Source: Streptomyces sp. SM10 (GTDB lineage Bacteria; Actinomycetota; Actinomycetes; Streptomycetales; Streptomycetaceae). From it: a DNA stretch of 64,000 nucleotides. Position numbers and translations under genes: made by a program. Positions 44,016 through 53,023 of this stretch are shown piece by piece. The first letter of the stretch is position 1. Each line of letters begins with the position of its first letter. The stretch is from assembly GCF_002910915.1 (NCBI RefSeq), contig NZ_NEUF01000068.1:62001-126000 (forward strand). The letters run 5' to 3'. Below the pieces are notes generated by a model that was given only the letters and a program-made list of their open reading frames with translations, was not told where the DNA came from and made no database searches.

Positions 44016-45800
44016 ATGATCCACGGACCAGACCTGCCCGCGGGTACGCGCCGGGTCCCCTACGACGACCCGGGGCTGCCGGATCACCGGAGTCCCCTGC
44101 GGTTCCTGTGGTGGCTGACGAGAAGTCAACGCGGGCGGGTCCTCCTCGGCACCACGTGGGGCAGCGCATGGATGTGTGCGCTCATGCTTCCGCCGTACCT
44201 GATGTCGAGGACGATCGATGACGGGCTCAGGGCCCGGGACACCCGGGCCCTGCTCCTCTGGATCAGCGCCGTGGTCGTCACGGGGGCAGGGATCGCGGTC
44301 CTCGGCATCCTGCGCCACCGCACCATGACGCTCGTTCGTGTGGACGCGGCCTACCGCACGGTGCAGGTCGTCACACGCCACGTCACCCGCCTGGGATCGG
44401 CGATACCCAGGCAGGTGTCCGCCGGTGAGCTCGCGCACCTCCAGGCAGGTGACATCGGCAGGATCGCCCAGACGCTGACCGTCACGGGTCCCGGCGTGGG
44501 TGCGGCCGTCGCGTACGTCGCGACGGCCGTCCTGCTGTTCCGGATATCCGCCGTTGTCGCTCTGGTCGTTCTTCTCGGGGTCCCGGCCCTGGCCCTGACG
44601 GTCGGCCCCCTGCTGGGGAAGCTGCACGGCGCCGAAAGCCGCTACCGGGAGGATCAGGGCGCCCTGACCGCTCTCGCCGGCGACATGGTGGCCGGCCTGA
44701 GTGTCCTCAACGGAATCGGCGGCAAGCCCATGTTCGCCGGACGGTACCGGGAACGCTCGCAGGCCCTGGTGCCCCTCGGATACCGCGTTGCCGCCATGAC
44801 CAGTTGGGTCCAGGCGCTCACCGCGTGTCTGCCCCTGGTCTTTCTCGCGGTCGTGACGTGGATCAGTGCTCGGATGGCTGCCGCCGGGTCCATCACCGTG
44901 GGGGAACTGGTGGCGGTCTACGGATACGTCGCCGCCCTGCTGGTCCCCGTCTCGGCCTTCATCGAAGGGGCGGACGATCTGCCGCGCGGGCTCGTCTCCG
45001 CCCGGCGGGTGGTCGACATCCTCGCGCTCGAGCCGGCTCCCGAGGAGCATCGGACCCGACTGCACGCACCGGACTCCCCCAGCCGGCTGCACGACCCCGA
45101 GTCGGGCCTGGTGGTGGTTCCCGGGAGGGTGACGGCTCTGGTCGGCACGCGCCCCGAGGAGACGCGCGCAGTGGTGGAACGGCTGGCCGGCTACACCGAC
45201 TCCGGCGTCTCGTGGGGCGAGACCCAGCTGTCCGACTGGGACCGCACCGCTCTCAGAGCGAACATCCTGCTCGCGGACAACGAGGCGTACGTCTTCGCGG
45301 GTTCCCTGCGTTCCGTCGTCTCCGGCGACACAGACCGGTCCGACGAGGAGATCGGGCGGGCGTTGCGTGCCGCCGCCGCGGAGGACATCGTCGAGACGCT
45401 GCCCGACGGGCTCGACACCCGCCTGCAGAACCAGGCCCGCAACGTGTCGGGGGGACAGCGTCAACGGCTGCGGCTCTCGCGGGCCCTTCTCGCGGATCCA
45501 CCGGTGCTCCTGCTGATGGAACCGACATCCGCGCTGGACGCGCACACCGAGGCGACCGTGGCCACCCGCGTGGCGGAGTACCGCCAGGGGCTGACGACCC
45601 TGGTCGTCAGTTCGTCGCCGCTCGTGCTCGGCCAGGCGGACGAGGTGGTCCACCTGGTGGACGGGAAGGTGCGGGCGACCGGCACGCATGGCGAACTCCT
45701 GGCACGCCACCCCGGATACGCGGCACTGGTCTTCCGCGGCAGCACCGATATCCGTGACGAAGCCGCCGCGGCTCACCAGGGGGAAGGCGGTCCTCGATGA
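44016..45800 (+). CDS. ABC exporter half, degenerate ATPase but intact signature
   Basis: A 594-residue half-transporter, first of a pair. AAGGA is six bases before the ATG. Residues 30-330 hold six membrane helices (WGSAWMCALMLPPYLM, LLWISAVVVTGAGIAVLGIL, AVVALVVLLGVPALALTVGPLL and others). The nucleotide-binding domain is degenerate: Walker A is TALVGTRPEETRA with no Lys, the Walker B Asp is Met (VLLLMEPTSALD), the Q-loop is LADNEAYVFAG and the switch His is replaced in VVSSSPL. Its signature NVSGGQRQRLRLSRALL is intact. It overlaps the next gene by ATGA, so both are made together and should form one heterodimer. Confidence 0.93.
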   Translation: MIHGPDLPAGTRRVPYDDPGLPDHRSPLRFLWWLTRSQRGRVLLGTTWGSAWMCALMLPPYLMSRTIDDGLRARDTRALLLWISAVVVTGAGIAVLGILRHRTMTLVRVDAAYRTVQVVTRHVTRLGSAIPRQVSAGELAHLQAGDIGRIAQTLTVTGPGVGAAVAYVATAVLLFRISAVVALVVLLGVPALALTVGPLLGKLHGAESRYREDQGALTALAGDMVAGLSVLNGIGGKPMFAGRYRERSQALVPLGYRVAAMTSWVQALTACLPLVFLAVVTWISARMAAAGSITVGELVAVYGYVAALLVPVSAFIEGADDLPRGLVSARRVVDILALEPAPEEHRTRLHAPDSPSRLHDPESGLVVVPGRVTALVGTRPEETRAVVERLAGYTDSGVSWGETQLSDWDRTALRANILLADNEAYVFAGSLRSVVSGDTDRSDEEIGRALRAAAAEDIVETLPDGLDTRLQNQARNVSGGQRQRLRLSRALLADPPVLLLMEPTSALDAHTEATVATRVAEYRQGLTTLVVSSSPLVLGQADEVVHLVDGKVRATGTHGELLARHPGYAALVFRGSTDIRDEAAAAHQGEGGPR

Positions 45801-47557
45801 GTCGGTCCCACGAGACCCCGCGCCTGCCGGTCGCCGACGCGCGGACGGCGCGCCGGGCCGCCTGGCAGCTGCTGAAGGACGACCGGGGGGCCATCCGCGG
45901 AATCGTGCTGCTGGCCTGTCTTGCCGCACTCGCCGGCGCGACAGGTCCCTGGCTGCTGGGCCTCATCGTCACCGGTGTCGAGGCCGGAGAGATGACCGTG
46001 TCCCGGGTCGACGGACTCGCCGCCGCCACTCTGGGTTTCGCTGCCGCCCAGTTGGTCCTCATGCGCGCCGCGCGAGGCCTCTCCCACCGCTTCGGCGAGC
46101 GCGCGCTCGCCCGGCTCCGTGAGGAGGTCATCGACCGGAGCCTCGCACTGCCGGGGCGGATCGCCGACGAGGTGGGCACCGGCGATCTGGTCACCCGTTC
46201 CACCCTGGACGTCTCCACCGTGGCGGCCACCCTGCGCAACGCGGCCCCGGACATCTTCATCGCCGGTGTCCAGGTCGTGTTCGTCTTCGCCGCGGTCTTC
46301 CTTCTGGACCCGCTGCTCGGGCTCTGCTCGGTGGTCGGACTTCCGCTCATATGGGGAGTGAGCCGCTGGTACCTGACGCGCTCCCGTGCGGCCTATCTCG
46401 CCGAGGGCGCGGCCGCCGGTGAGGTCTCCGAGATCCTCAACTCCACTGCGCTCGGCGCACGCACCGTCGAGGCCTACGGGCTGCGCGCACACCGGAACCG
46501 CGCCCTCGACACGGCCGTGGACGCCACCTACCGCGCCCAGGTGCGCACTCTCTCCCTGCGGACCGTGCTCTACCCGGTCACCGAGTTCGCGCACACCCTG
46601 CCCCTGGCGCTCGTCCTCCTCGTGGGCGGACTCCGCCACCTCGATGGGGCGATCCCCCTGGGCACCGTGGTGGCGGGCGGCCTGTACATGTGGCAGCTGG
46701 TCGACCCGCTCAACCAGATGCTCGTCTGGGTCGAGCAGCTACAGCGCAGTGGGGCCTCGTTCGCCCGGGTCAAGGGCGTCGGGCTGGTCTCGCGCACCTC
46801 CGACGGCCCCGTCCCGGTCCCTGCGGACGACCTCATCGAGGTCAGCGGCGCGGGGTACTCGTACGTTTCCGGACACGAGGTCCTCAAGGACGTGGAGCTG
46901 CGGGTACGTCCCGGCGAACGGCTGGCGGTGGTGGGCCGGTCCGGTGCGGGCAAGTCCACCCTCGGCAAGCTGATGTCGGGGGTGGACGCCCCGGACGCCG
47001 GTCGCATCCTGGTCGGCGGCGTGCCGGTCGCCGACCTGGCGGCAGCGGGTGAGCTGGGCAACCGGGTCATCCTCATCACCCAGCAGCACCACGTGTTCAT
47101 GGGCACCCTGCGCGACAACATGACCATGGCCGCGCCCGAGGCCGACGACGAGGCCGTCCTCGCGGCGCTGGCGCTGGTGGAGGCGGACTGGGTGGCCGAG
47201 CTGCCGGAGGGCCTGGACAGCCGGCTGGGTTCGGGCGGGATCGAACTGGAGGCCGCGCAGGCGCAGCAGCTCACCCTGGCCCGGGTGCATCTGGCGGATC
47301 CGCACACCCTGATCCTGGACGAGGCCACCTCGCTCCTCGACCCGAGGACGGCCCGGCAGGCGGAGCGGGCGATGGTCGCCGTCCGGTCGGACCGCACAGT
47401 CGTCTCCATCGCCCACCGGCTCCAGACCGCGCATGACGCCGACCGCGTCGCCGTGATGGAGTCCGGCCGCATCGTCGAACTGGGCACGCACGACGAGCTG
47501 GTGGGCGCTGACGGTGTGTACGCGGCGCTCTGGCGGTCGTGGAACGGCGAAGGCTGA
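45797..47557 (+). CDS. ABC exporter half, intact ATPase motifs but degenerate signature
   Basis: A 586-residue half-transporter, second of the pair, starting inside the stop region of the first. Six membrane helices precede an ATPase domain with a normal Walker A (VVGRSGAGKSTLGKLM), Q-loop (ITQQHHVFMGTLRDNM), Walker B (HTLILDEATSLLD) and switch His (VVSIAHRL). Its signature, however, is LEAAQAQQLTLARV in place of LSGGQ. Paired with the upstream subunit this gives one complete catalytic site and one fully degenerate one, as in heterodimeric exporters such as TmrAB and TM287/288. The substrate is unknown; a lipid, drug or peptide is likely. Confidence 0.94.
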   Translation: MSRSHETPRLPVADARTARRAAWQLLKDDRGAIRGIVLLACLAALAGATGPWLLGLIVTGVEAGEMTVSRVDGLAAATLGFAAAQLVLMRAARGLSHRFGERALARLREEVIDRSLALPGRIADEVGTGDLVTRSTLDVSTVAATLRNAAPDIFIAGVQVVFVFAAVFLLDPLLGLCSVVGLPLIWGVSRWYLTRSRAAYLAEGAAAGEVSEILNSTALGARTVEAYGLRAHRNRALDTAVDATYRAQVRTLSLRTVLYPVTEFAHTLPLALVLLVGGLRHLDGAIPLGTVVAGGLYMWQLVDPLNQMLVWVEQLQRSGASFARVKGVGLVSRTSDGPVPVPADDLIEVSGAGYSYVSGHEVLKDVELRVRPGERLAVVGRSGAGKSTLGKLMSGVDAPDAGRILVGGVPVADLAAAGELGNRVILITQQHHVFMGTLRDNMTMAAPEADDEAVLAALALVEADWVAELPEGLDSRLGSGGIELEAAQAQQLTLARVHLADPHTLILDEATSLLDPRTARQAERAMVAVRSDRTVVSIAHRLQTAHDADRVAVMESGRIVELGTHDELVGADGVYAALWRSWNGEG

Positions 47558-47566
47558 GGCTTCGGT

Positions 47567-47592
47567 GCCCCGCAGGCCGTGGTCTGCGGGGC
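47567..47592. terminator. Bidirectional terminator between ABC exporter and GH43 genes
   Basis: GCCCCGCAG (47567-47575) pairs with CTGCGGGGC (47584-47592) over an eight-base loop, ten bases after the exporter stop and just before the convergent GH43 stop. Confidence 0.8.
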
Positions 47593-47599
47593 TCCCGGC

Positions 47600-48670
47600 C
47601 TACTCGAAGAACTTCAGGCTCCAGCCGGTGTCGGTGTGCGCCCCGGGGACGTTGGCCCGGGTGTAGGTGGTGTTGCCCCACCAGGCGAAGGTGCCGGTGT
47701 ACCAGTACCGGTTCTCCCACGCGTACGGCGTCCCCTTCGGCACCGCGTGGAACATCGACGGGAACGTCGGACCGGCGGGCGGGCTCGTGCCGATGTCTCC
47801 CTTGAGCAGGACGAAGCTGTGGTGGCCGGGGCCGTTGACGTTCAGTGTCGGGTCCCAGCCGGACATCATCGTCGCGCGGTTGGAACCGAACAGGCAGCCG
47901 TTGGACTTGTACCAGTCCCACACGTACGTCGGGTCGCCGCCTGCGCGCAGCCTGAGGTCGGCCAGGCAGTACTGGTCGCTCCAGCTGCCGTTGGCGGAGT
48001 ACACGATGTGCAGCTGCCCGTTCGGGTCCTTGATGGGTTCGGGGCCCTCGTTGATGAACGGGTTGCCGACGACGCGCTCCCAGCTCTCCCGGGGCTGTGA
48101 GATGAGGTACCGCGCGCCGGTCGGCGTGGTCGGGCTGCTCATCCTGGCGACGTAGAGGTTCTGCTCGACGTTCGTGTCGCCCGCCCAGCCGGACCAGACG
48201 AACCAGCGCTGCCCGTTGAAGGTGAACAGGGCTCCGTCGATGGCCCACCTGTCGTCCGGCAGGGCGAGCTTCGTCTCGGCGGTGTACCCGCTGTCCGGGG
48301 CCGGGGAGCTGATCACGTACATCCGGTGGGCGGCGCCCCGGCCGGCGGAGAAGTAGATGTAGTAGCGGCCGCCGTCGACGACGATCTCCGGTGCCCAGAC
48401 CTCGCCGAGGCCACGGGTGTCGGACCAGACCTGCCGGGCGGCGGCCGCGGCCAGCCCGGCCGTCGACGACGCCTGTCGCACGGCGATGCCGCCACCGGTC
48501 GACTGCACCGAGACGTAGGTGCTGCCGACCCGCAGCACGCTGGGGTCGGCCGCCCGGAGGCCGGTCTGTTCGGCCCGGGCCGGTTCCGCGTTGGACACGG
48601 ACATCACCAGGAGAAGGACGCCGGACAGCACGAGGGCCGCGGCAGCGTACAGACAGCGAGAGAGTTTCAT
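47600..48670 (-). CDS. Secreted GH43 family glycosidase (arabinanase/arabinofuranosidase-like)
   Basis: A 356-residue enzyme. GAGG precedes the ATG at 48670 and residues 1-33 are a signal peptide (AALVLSGVLLLVMSVSNAEPARA). The five-bladed propeller of GH43 is indicated by ADPSVLRVGSTYV (catalytic base Asp), EVWAPEIVVDGGRYYIYFSAG, WAIDGALF (pKa-modulating Asp) and INEGPEPIKDPNGQLHIVYSA (acid Glu), with GHHSFVLL late. It should release arabinose or xylose units from plant polysaccharide. A LacI-type operator lies about 45 bases upstream (48713-48728), shared with the LacI gene at 51712. Confidence 0.9.
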   Translation of the reverse strand: MKLSRCLYAAAALVLSGVLLLVMSVSNAEPARAEQTGLRAADPSVLRVGSTYVSVQSTGGGIAVRQASSTAGLAAAAARQVWSDTRGLGEVWAPEIVVDGGRYYIYFSAGRGAAHRMYVISSPAPDSGYTAETKLALPDDRWAIDGALFTFNGQRWFVWSGWAGDTNVEQNLYVARMSSPTTPTGARYLISQPRESWERVVGNPFINEGPEPIKDPNGQLHIVYSANGSWSDQYCLADLRLRAGGDPTYVWDWYKSNGCLFGSNRATMMSGWDPTLNVNGPGHHSFVLLKGDIGTSPPAGPTFPSMFHAVPKGTPYAWENRYWYTGTFAWWGNTTYTRANVPGAHTDTGWSLKFFE

Positions 48671-48712
48671 GGCCTCGTTCCCGGGTTGGCCGCCGCCGCT
48701 TCGACGCCGACG

Positions 48713-48728
48713 TTTACATCGATGGAAG
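48713..48728. promoter_or_regulatory. LacI-type operator before the GH43 gene
   Basis: TTTACATCGATGGAAG contains the palindromic core ACATCGATG with flanks matching a second copy at 51564-51579 beside the LacI gene. It overlaps the expected GH43 promoter. Confidence 0.75.
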
Positions 48729-49019
48729 AGCGCCGTGACATCATCGTTACTGGCCCTGAACATGTCAACTCCTTCGCTGTTCCCCTGCCCTGCCCGCCCG
48801 GTTCCGCGGTCCGGCGCCGACGGCTGCGGCTCCGGCCTCCACCCGGTCCGCCGGTGGCCCCTTCCCGCCGCACCGCAGCCAGGCCCCCTCGCCGGCCGGA
48901 GCCTCTCGACGAACGGCTTCACGACACGCCACCCCCTCGTTGTCCGGGTGGGGTGCGCCCGAACCGGGCGCTCCACGCCCACCGCCCGTCCCCCACGCAG
49001 CATCCGACGAAGCAGGACC

Positions 49020-49391
49020 GTCCTCGCCAACACGGAGAACGGGACCGGCCCGTGGTACGAGATCGAATCCCCCGTGCAGATCGACGATCCCGGGGTGAAC
49101 CACTGCCAGAACTACAGCTCGCCCCTGCTTCCGTCGCCCGACGGGGCCCAGGTGCTGCAGATCGCCACGGACTGGGACGGCACCGTGTGCAGGCCCTACT
49201 TCGCGTCGGGCCGCACCACAGGGAGCGGTGACGCGGCGGGAGTGGCGGAGGGCGAGGTCCACCGCCTGGTGAACGCGAACAGCGGTCACTGCCTCGATGT
49301 GGCCGGTGACTCCCGGGCCGTGAGCGGCAACGTCCAGCAGTGGACGTGCCACGGCCTCCAGCCCCAGATCTGGCGCCTCGAACGGCGCTGA
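49020..49391 (+). pseudogene. C-terminal remnant of a secreted ricin-lectin glycosidase
   Basis: The plus strand reads NGTGPWYEIESPVQIDDPGVNHCQNYSSPLLPSPDGAQVLQIATDWDGTVCRPYF, then VHRLVNANSGHCLDVAGDSRAVSGNVQQWTCHGLQPQIWRLERR and stops. The last part is a ricin-type lectin repeat (YRLVNxxSGxCLDV ... VQQWxC ... QxW). There is no start, signal peptide or upstream catalytic domain; only about 120 C-terminal residues survive. The joint with upstream DNA at about 49020 is another deletion point in this carbohydrate locus. Confidence 0.7.
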
Positions 49392-49415
49392 AGCGGGCCG
49401 GTCACGGCGGCCGAT

Positions 49416-49456
49416 GAGTGGAGGCCTCCCCGTCGGCGCACGGGGGGCCTCCACTC
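49416..49456. terminator. Terminator hairpin between convergent lectin and GH2 remnants
   Basis: GAGTGGAGGCC plus CCCCGT on the left pairs with ACGGGG plus GGCCTCCACTC on the right, with one bulged T and a six-base loop. It lies just after both coding ends. Confidence 0.88.
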
Positions 49457-49460
49457 GTGG

Positions 49461-51000
49461 CTACGCCGGGCCCGGGTCCTCCTCGATCGCCGCCCGGCGC
49501 AGCTGGGCCGCGCGGATGCGGGAGACGTCGAGCTCGGACCCCCGGTCGAAGCGGTAGACGCCGTTCTGCTCCTGGAAGACGTCGGTCAGCTGCGTGTAGC
49601 AGTAGCCGAACGTGGCGGGATCCCCGAGCAGTACGCCGGTGAGGCCGGCGAACCGCTCGTGGAACTCGTCCTCGTCCCGGAGGCGTTCGCCGTAGCCCCA
49701 CGAGGCGGTGCGGTCCTCGCCCGACTGCGCGGCGGCGGCTTCCGGGTCCCACCAGATCCCGCCGAACTCGCTGACGAAGTACGGCTGGCCGCGGTACGGC
49801 TGCGAGTAGGCCCCGCCGTTCTCGTAGGCGTTGACGAACGGCTCGTCCTTGGCCAGGCCCGCCATGAGCTGCCGGAAGGCGGCCGGGTCCTGCTCGTAGG
49901 AGTGGGCGTCGTAGATGTCGGTCTCGGCGACCCGGTGGGCGTAGCCGGACGCGTCGATCACCGGCCGGGTGGTGTCCATGGCCTTGGTGGCCAGGAACAT
50001 AGCCCGGGTGACGGAGTCGAGCTGGGTGATGCGGTCGTGCAGCTTCTGGTACGTCTCGTTCAGCGGGCACCAGCCGATGATCGAGGGGTGCGAGTAGTCG
50101 CGTTCCACGGCCTCCAGCCACTGGCCGAGGTACGAGGCGTCCGGCTGCTGGTTGTCGCCGGAGGAGCCGCCGGTCTCGCAGCCCCAGTCGCCGAACTCGC
50201 CCCAGACCAGATAGCCGAGGCGGTCCGCGTGGTGGAGGAAGCGCTCCTCGAAGACCTTCTGGTGCAGCCGGGCACCGTTGAAGCCGGCCTCCATGGCCAG
50301 CTCGATGTCGCGGACGAGCGCCTCGTCGGTCGGCGCCGTCATCAGGCCGTCCGGATACCATCCCTGGTCCAGCACGAGGCGCTGGAAGACGGGGCGCCCG
50401 TTGAGGGTGACGGCCTTGCCGCGCAGGCCGACGGCGCGCAGACCGGCGTAGCTCTCCACGCTGTCGAGCACCTCGCCCGCGGCGTCGAGGAGCTGGAGGC
50501 GCAGGTCGTAGAGGTGGGGATCCTCGGTGCTCCACTCCCGTCGTCTGGCGGCCGCCACGGGGAGGTGAAGGCGCGGTGCGAGGTCGAGGTCGGCGCGGGC
50601 CTCGGCACGGCCGACCTCGCCGTCGCCGTCGCTGAGGACGGCGCGCACGAGGTGGCCGGGCCGGTTGCCGGAGAGCGGCAGTTCGAGGTGGAAGGCAGAT
50701 CCGGCGAGATCGGGCGTGATCCGGGGGCGCCGGAGGTGGACCTCGGCCACCGGCTCGGCCCAGACGGTCTGCCAGATGCCCGTCACTCGGGTGTAGTTGC
50801 AGTCGTGGTTCGCGTACTGGATGGCCTGCTTCCCCCGGGCCTGCGGGCCGGAGCGAGGGTCGCGGGCCCGGACGGTGACGACGACGACGTCGCCGGAGCC
50901 CGCGATGTCGCCGAGGTCGGCGGTGAACGGGGTGAAACCGCCCCGATGGCGCGCGACCTCGGTGCCGTCGGCCCATACGGTCGTGTCGTGGTCGACGGCG
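49461..51000 (-). pseudogene. GH2 family glycosidase missing its N-terminal domain
   Basis: A GH2 enzyme (beta-galactosidase/glucuronidase class) on the minus strand. Homology starts at about 51000 with AVDHDTTVWADGTEVARHRGGFTPFT, the second half of the N-terminal sugar-binding domain, and continues through EWSTEDPHLYDLRL, WYPDGLMTAPTDEALVRDIELAMEAGFNGARLHQK, the acid/base motif WCPLNET and the nucleophile motif YFVSEFGGIWW. About 100 N-terminal residues are absent: at 51000 the DNA switches to a sugar permease in another frame. Active-site Glu residues survive, but without a start and the first domain it is presumed non-functional. Confidence 0.85.
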
Positions 51001-51202
51001 TGGCCACGTCCTGCTCGCTCTGGAGGGATGTGGCGACGGCCCAGACGAAGGGCAGCAGCCACAGCGCTGCCAGGACGGCCAGTCCGGTGCCGGCCAGGAC
51101 GCGGGGTGTCCGGCCGTTGCCCAGAAGCAGCGGGGAACCCGCTCCCTCGCGCGGTGGCCGAAGGCGTCTGCGGGCTGCGGGGGCGGTGGCGGTGGCGGAC
51201 AT
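51001..51202 (-). pseudogene. Sugar ABC transporter permease (MalG type), 5' fragment
   Basis: GGAGGACTGACC leads into the ATG at 51202: MSATATAPAARRRLRPPREG, then the first membrane helix VLAGTGLAVLAALWLLPFVWAVATSLQSEQDVA. This is the normal start of a MalG-type inner-membrane permease, about 65 of roughly 280 residues. It is cut at about 51001 and joined out of frame to GH2 sequence. It overlaps nothing and begins only three bases after the preceding permease fragment's stop, showing the original operon order. Confidence 0.8.
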
Positions 51203-51204
51203 GG

Positions 51205-51470
51205 TCAGTCCTCCTTGCGGAAGAAGCGGAGCTGCGCGACGGAGATGATGATCACGAGCGCGAAGAAGAGGTAGGAGACGGCCGAGGCATAGCCCAGGCG
51301 GTAGCCGGTGAATCCGACGTCGTAGACGTACTCGAGGATCGGACGGGTGGAGCCGTTCGGTCCGCCCTTGGTGAGGATGTAGATCTGGTCGAACACCTTG
51401 AGCGAGGCGAGGATCTGGAGCATGGCCACCAGCACGGTGGCCCTGCGCAGTTGCGGCAGGGTGAGGGCGC
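51205..51470 (-). pseudogene. Sugar ABC transporter permease (MalF type), 3' fragment
   Basis: The last 85 residues of a MalF-type permease: LPQLRRATVLVAMLQILASLKVFDQIYILTKGGPNGSTRPILEYVYDVGFTGYRLGYASAVSYLFFALVIIISVAQLRFF. The conserved cytoplasmic loop that contacts the ATPase (EAA motif) and most membrane helices are gone; upstream of about 51470 the sequence is unrelated. It belonged to an oligosaccharide importer serving the neighbouring glycosidases. Confidence 0.8.
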
Positions 51471-51563
51471 TCATGCCGGACCGGCAATGGACCCCGGACC
51501 GAGCGGGTCCGCCGCACGCGGCAGATGGTTGGCGCACTGGCCGAAACAGTGCGGTGGCATGCT

Positions 51564-51579
51564 TTTACATCGATGTACA
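51564..51579. promoter_or_regulatory. LacI-type operator beside the LacI gene
   Basis: TTTACATCGATGTACA, 133 bases before the LacI start, with palindromic core ACATCGATGT. A similar site precedes the GH43 gene at 48713. It likely mediates repression by the LacI protein. Confidence 0.8.
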
Positions 51580-51711
51580 TTGGCTGTAAAGGGTTCGGTA
51601 CGCACGTCTGTCCGGAAGGACGGCAGGCGAAGGCGAGCCGGGTGGCCTGGTGCGTCCTCCACGGGCCGCTGGACATAGACTCGGCGGCGCACGAGGGAAG
51701 GGAGGGGTGTG

Positions 51712-52767
51712 GTGGCACGGCCCAGGATCAAGGACGTCGCCCGGCACGCGGGCGTGTCCGAGAAGACGGTGTCCAACGTGATCAACGACTACACCCATGT
51801 CTCCGAGCGCACCCGGAAAGTGGTCCAGGAGTCCATCGCGCATCTCGGGTACCGGATCAACCTCGCGGGCCGCCATCTGCGCAAGGGCCGCACGGGCATC
51901 ATCGCCCTCGTCGTGCCCGAGCTCGACGTCCCGTACTTCGCCGAGCTCGCCCGGCATGTGATCCGCGAGGCGGGACAGCGGTCGCTGACGGTGCTGATCC
52001 ACCAGTCCGGCGCCGACCGGGAGCACGAGATGGCCGCACTGGCAGGCTTCGGCTCCGACTTCGTCGACGGGACCATCCTCAGCCCGCTCGCCCTCACCGC
52101 CGACGACCTGCGCGAGCATCCGGGCGCTCCCCCGACCGTCCTCATCGGGGAGTTGCTGGAGGAAGGCGCCGACCATGTCGCCATCGACAACGAGAAGGCG
52201 GCACGCGAGGCCACCGAACACCTGATCGCCCTCGATCGTCGCTCGATCCTCGCTGTCGGCGGACGTGACGCCACCGGGCTGGGTACGGCCGAGGCGCGTA
52301 CCCGTGGCTACCGCGCGGCGCTGGCCGAAGCGGGCATCGCGTACGACCCCTCCGCACTGCTGCCCGTCGAGTCCTTCCGGATGTCCGACGGCGCCGAGGC
52401 GGTGGCGGCCGCACTGCACCGGGGAGCCCGGCCCGACGCGCTCCTGTGCTTCAACGACCACCTGGCGCTCGGTGCGTTGCGCACGCTGCACGAGCGCGGC
52501 GTCCGCGTCCCCGAGAGCGTCGCCGTGATCGGCTTCGACGACGTGGAGGGCGGCCGGTTCAGCGTTCCGACGCTCAGTACGGTGGCACCGGACAAGGCGG
52601 CGGTGGCGAGGACCGCGGTCCAGCTCCTCCAGCACCGCATCGACGAGGCGACGGGCTCCTCCACGAGCGGCGGCGAGGCGGGGTCTGCGGTCCTGTCCCC
52701 GCAGGACCGCGTGGTGGCGCACCGGCTGGTCCTGCGGGAGAGCACCGAGGGACCGGCCGGCACCTGA
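51712..52767 (+). CDS. LacI family transcriptional repressor
   Basis: A 351-residue regulator. The N-terminal HTH reads VARHAGVSEKTVSNVIN, followed by the hinge RTRKVVQESIAHLGYRINLAGRHLRKGRTG. The effector domain shows IIALVVPELDVPYFAELARHVIREAG, DGTILSPLALTADDL, PDALLCFNDHLALGALRTLHERGVRVPESVAVIGFDDVEGGRF, a sugar-binding periplasmic-type fold. GTG at 51712 or 51709 follows GGAGGGG. It faces the truncated sugar permeases and should control the carbohydrate locus through the TTTACATCGATG sites. Its true operon has been damaged, yet the repressor itself is intact. Confidence 0.93.
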   Translation: MARPRIKDVARHAGVSEKTVSNVINDYTHVSERTRKVVQESIAHLGYRINLAGRHLRKGRTGIIALVVPELDVPYFAELARHVIREAGQRSLTVLIHQSGADREHEMAALAGFGSDFVDGTILSPLALTADDLREHPGAPPTVLIGELLEEGADHVAIDNEKAAREATEHLIALDRRSILAVGGRDATGLGTAEARTRGYRAALAEAGIAYDPSALLPVESFRMSDGAEAVAAALHRGARPDALLCFNDHLALGALRTLHERGVRVPESVAVIGFDDVEGGRFSVPTLSTVAPDKAAVARTAVQLLQHRIDEATGSSTSGGEAGSAVLSPQDRVVAHRLVLRESTEGPAGT

Positions 52768-53023
52768 CCGCGCACCCCCTCGCCCCGAAGTCCCGGACGG
52801 TGGGAACCGGCAGGGTGCACGGGCCGGGCGCATCCACGAGCGCCCGTCGACGACCGGGCGGCGGCGCCCGGATGATCGGGACGCAGCCGGCCGGACGGGA
52901 TGCGGAACCCCTGGCACAACACCACTTCGGGGCCCCGCGAGCGTGGCGGGCCGGGGTGCGGCCGCATGGGCACCCTCGCGTAGGCTGCACTCTCACCCGA
53001 CGCATCGTGACGAGGATCAGCCC

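Noticed and set aside
43566..45929. 787-residue minus-strand ORF
   Set aside because: Antisense to the first ABC subunit, with no recognisable domain; a product of third-position GC bias.
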